A DNA stretch of 5,809 nt from Actinomycetota bacterium (lineage in GTDB: Bacteria; Actinomycetota; Geothermincolia; Geothermincolales; RBG-13-55-18): assembly GCA_028275245.1 (NCBI GenBank), contig JAPWVA010000091.1, forward strand, positions 1-5,809, in the 5' to 3' direction. Numbering within the stretch: position 1 is the first letter of the stretch; each line of letters begins with the position of its first letter. Both the position numbers and the translations under genes were made by a program. Positions 5,592-5,809 of this stretch are shown piece by piece. The notes beneath the pieces were generated by a model that was given only the letters and a program-made list of their open reading frames with translations, had not been told where the DNA came from and did not search any database.

Positions 5592-5809
5592 ATGCGAAGG
5601 GTCCGGACGTGCCGTTTACGACATGGTGACCCAAGGGAAGCGGGAGGGCTTCACGACGGAATGAGAGGAAAGCGAGCGGAGAGTTTCATGGGAAGCTCCG
5701 AGCGGTGGCACCGCCGAGAAGGTTGTCCCAGTCCCCCGGGATGGGGACAAAGCGGGGATCATCCCTCGCCCGTGCCTCCAGGCACCGGGGGCGCATGCCC
5801 GGTGAGGGA
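5592..5809 (+). CDS. Open frame running off the right edge (doubtful)
   Basis: An ATG at 5592 lies 7 bases after the flhF stop (TGA 5582-5584) and close behind GAGGTGA (5583-5589). Its frame is open for 72 codons to the window edge. The peptide is rich in Arg, Gly, Pro and His, with no membrane segment or recognisable motif. It lacks the N-terminal KGGVGKT nucleotide-binding loop expected of FlhG, the usual next gene. Several inverted repeats cross the same DNA, which fits an untranslated spacer better. The ribosome-site match is the only positive sign for coding, so I treat this as a weak possibility. Confidence 0.2.
   Translation, partial: MRRVRTCRLRHGDPREAGGLHDGMRGKRAESFMGSSERWHRREGCPSPPGWGQSGDHPSPVPPGTGGACPVR
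5723..5750 (+). other. Two alternative hairpins downstream of flhF
   Basis: TTGTCCC (5723-5729) pairs exactly with GGGACAA (5744-5750). GTCCCC (5731-5736) pairs exactly with GGGGAC (5743-5748). The two pairings share their 3' arm, so they exclude each other. Just upstream is CGGTGGCACCGCC (5703-5715), which also occurs in the flhB-flhA spacer. No T-run follows. This could be an attenuator-like or stability structure, but function is not shown. Confidence 0.35.
5762..5809 (+). other. Potential three-way RNA/DNA junction at window end
   Basis: TCCCTCGCC (5762-5770) pairs with GGTGAGGGA (5801-5809) over 9 positions, including one G-U pair. Inside are two adjacent hairpins: GTGCC-TCCA-GGCAC (5772-5785) and GGGC-GCAT-GCCC (5789-5800). 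Nearly all 48 bases can pair. It may continue beyond the window, so its full extent and role are unknown. Confidence 0.4.

Noticed and set aside
5703..5750. Complete T-box riboswitch
   Set aside because: Only the core-like GGTGGCACCGC is present. I could not identify a specifier stem, the antiterminator pairing to GTCCC is poor, and no T-run follows the hairpin.

Overview
The window is a segment of a flagellar export gene cluster, all on the + strand, in the order fliR (3' part only), flhB, flhA, flhF. FlhA, FlhB and FliR are core membrane parts of the flagellar type III secretion gate. FlhF is the SRP-family GTPase-like protein encoded next to them in many bacteria. The DNA is very GC-rich and G-rich on the coding strand. 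Starts include TTG and GTG, and Shine-Dalgarno sites are strong (GGAGGTGA type). This fits a high-GC, possibly thermophilic, Gram-positive-like lineage, such as a deep actinobacterial or clostridial-type bacterium. That assignment is inference only, because no marker gene fixes the taxon.

Layout: 1-476 is the end of fliR. 477-644 is a spacer with a candidate 49-codon ORF that fills it almost exactly. 645-1712 is flhB. 1713-1848 is a spacer dominated by a potential stem-loop. 1849-3918 is flhA. 3919-4441 is a 523-base spacer with several inverted repeats and a sharp AT-rich island near 4241-4310. 4442-5584 is flhF. 5585-5809 is a tail holding inverted repeats and an open frame that runs off the edge; the usual flhG start is not recognisable in it.

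FliR, FlhB and FlhA act together at the base of the flagellum. FliR (with FliP and FliQ) forms the export pore, and FlhB wraps that pore and switches substrate specificity. FlhA forms the cytoplasmic ring that receives chaperone-bound substrates. FlhF normally recruits early basal-body parts to the right place. Two members look atypical. FlhB carries NPRH where the family has NPTH at its self-cleavage site. FlhF has lost several GTPase motif residues (DTPP for DTAG, no GQNVP) and ends in a low-complexity tail.

The most unusual architectural feature is the long, structured, G-rich spacers between genes that are tightly packed or overlapping in many other bacteria. I did not find a clearly new multi-gene system. 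The best leads are the divergent FlhF, the NPRH variant, the AT-rich island before flhF, and the candidate small ORF between fliR and flhB.
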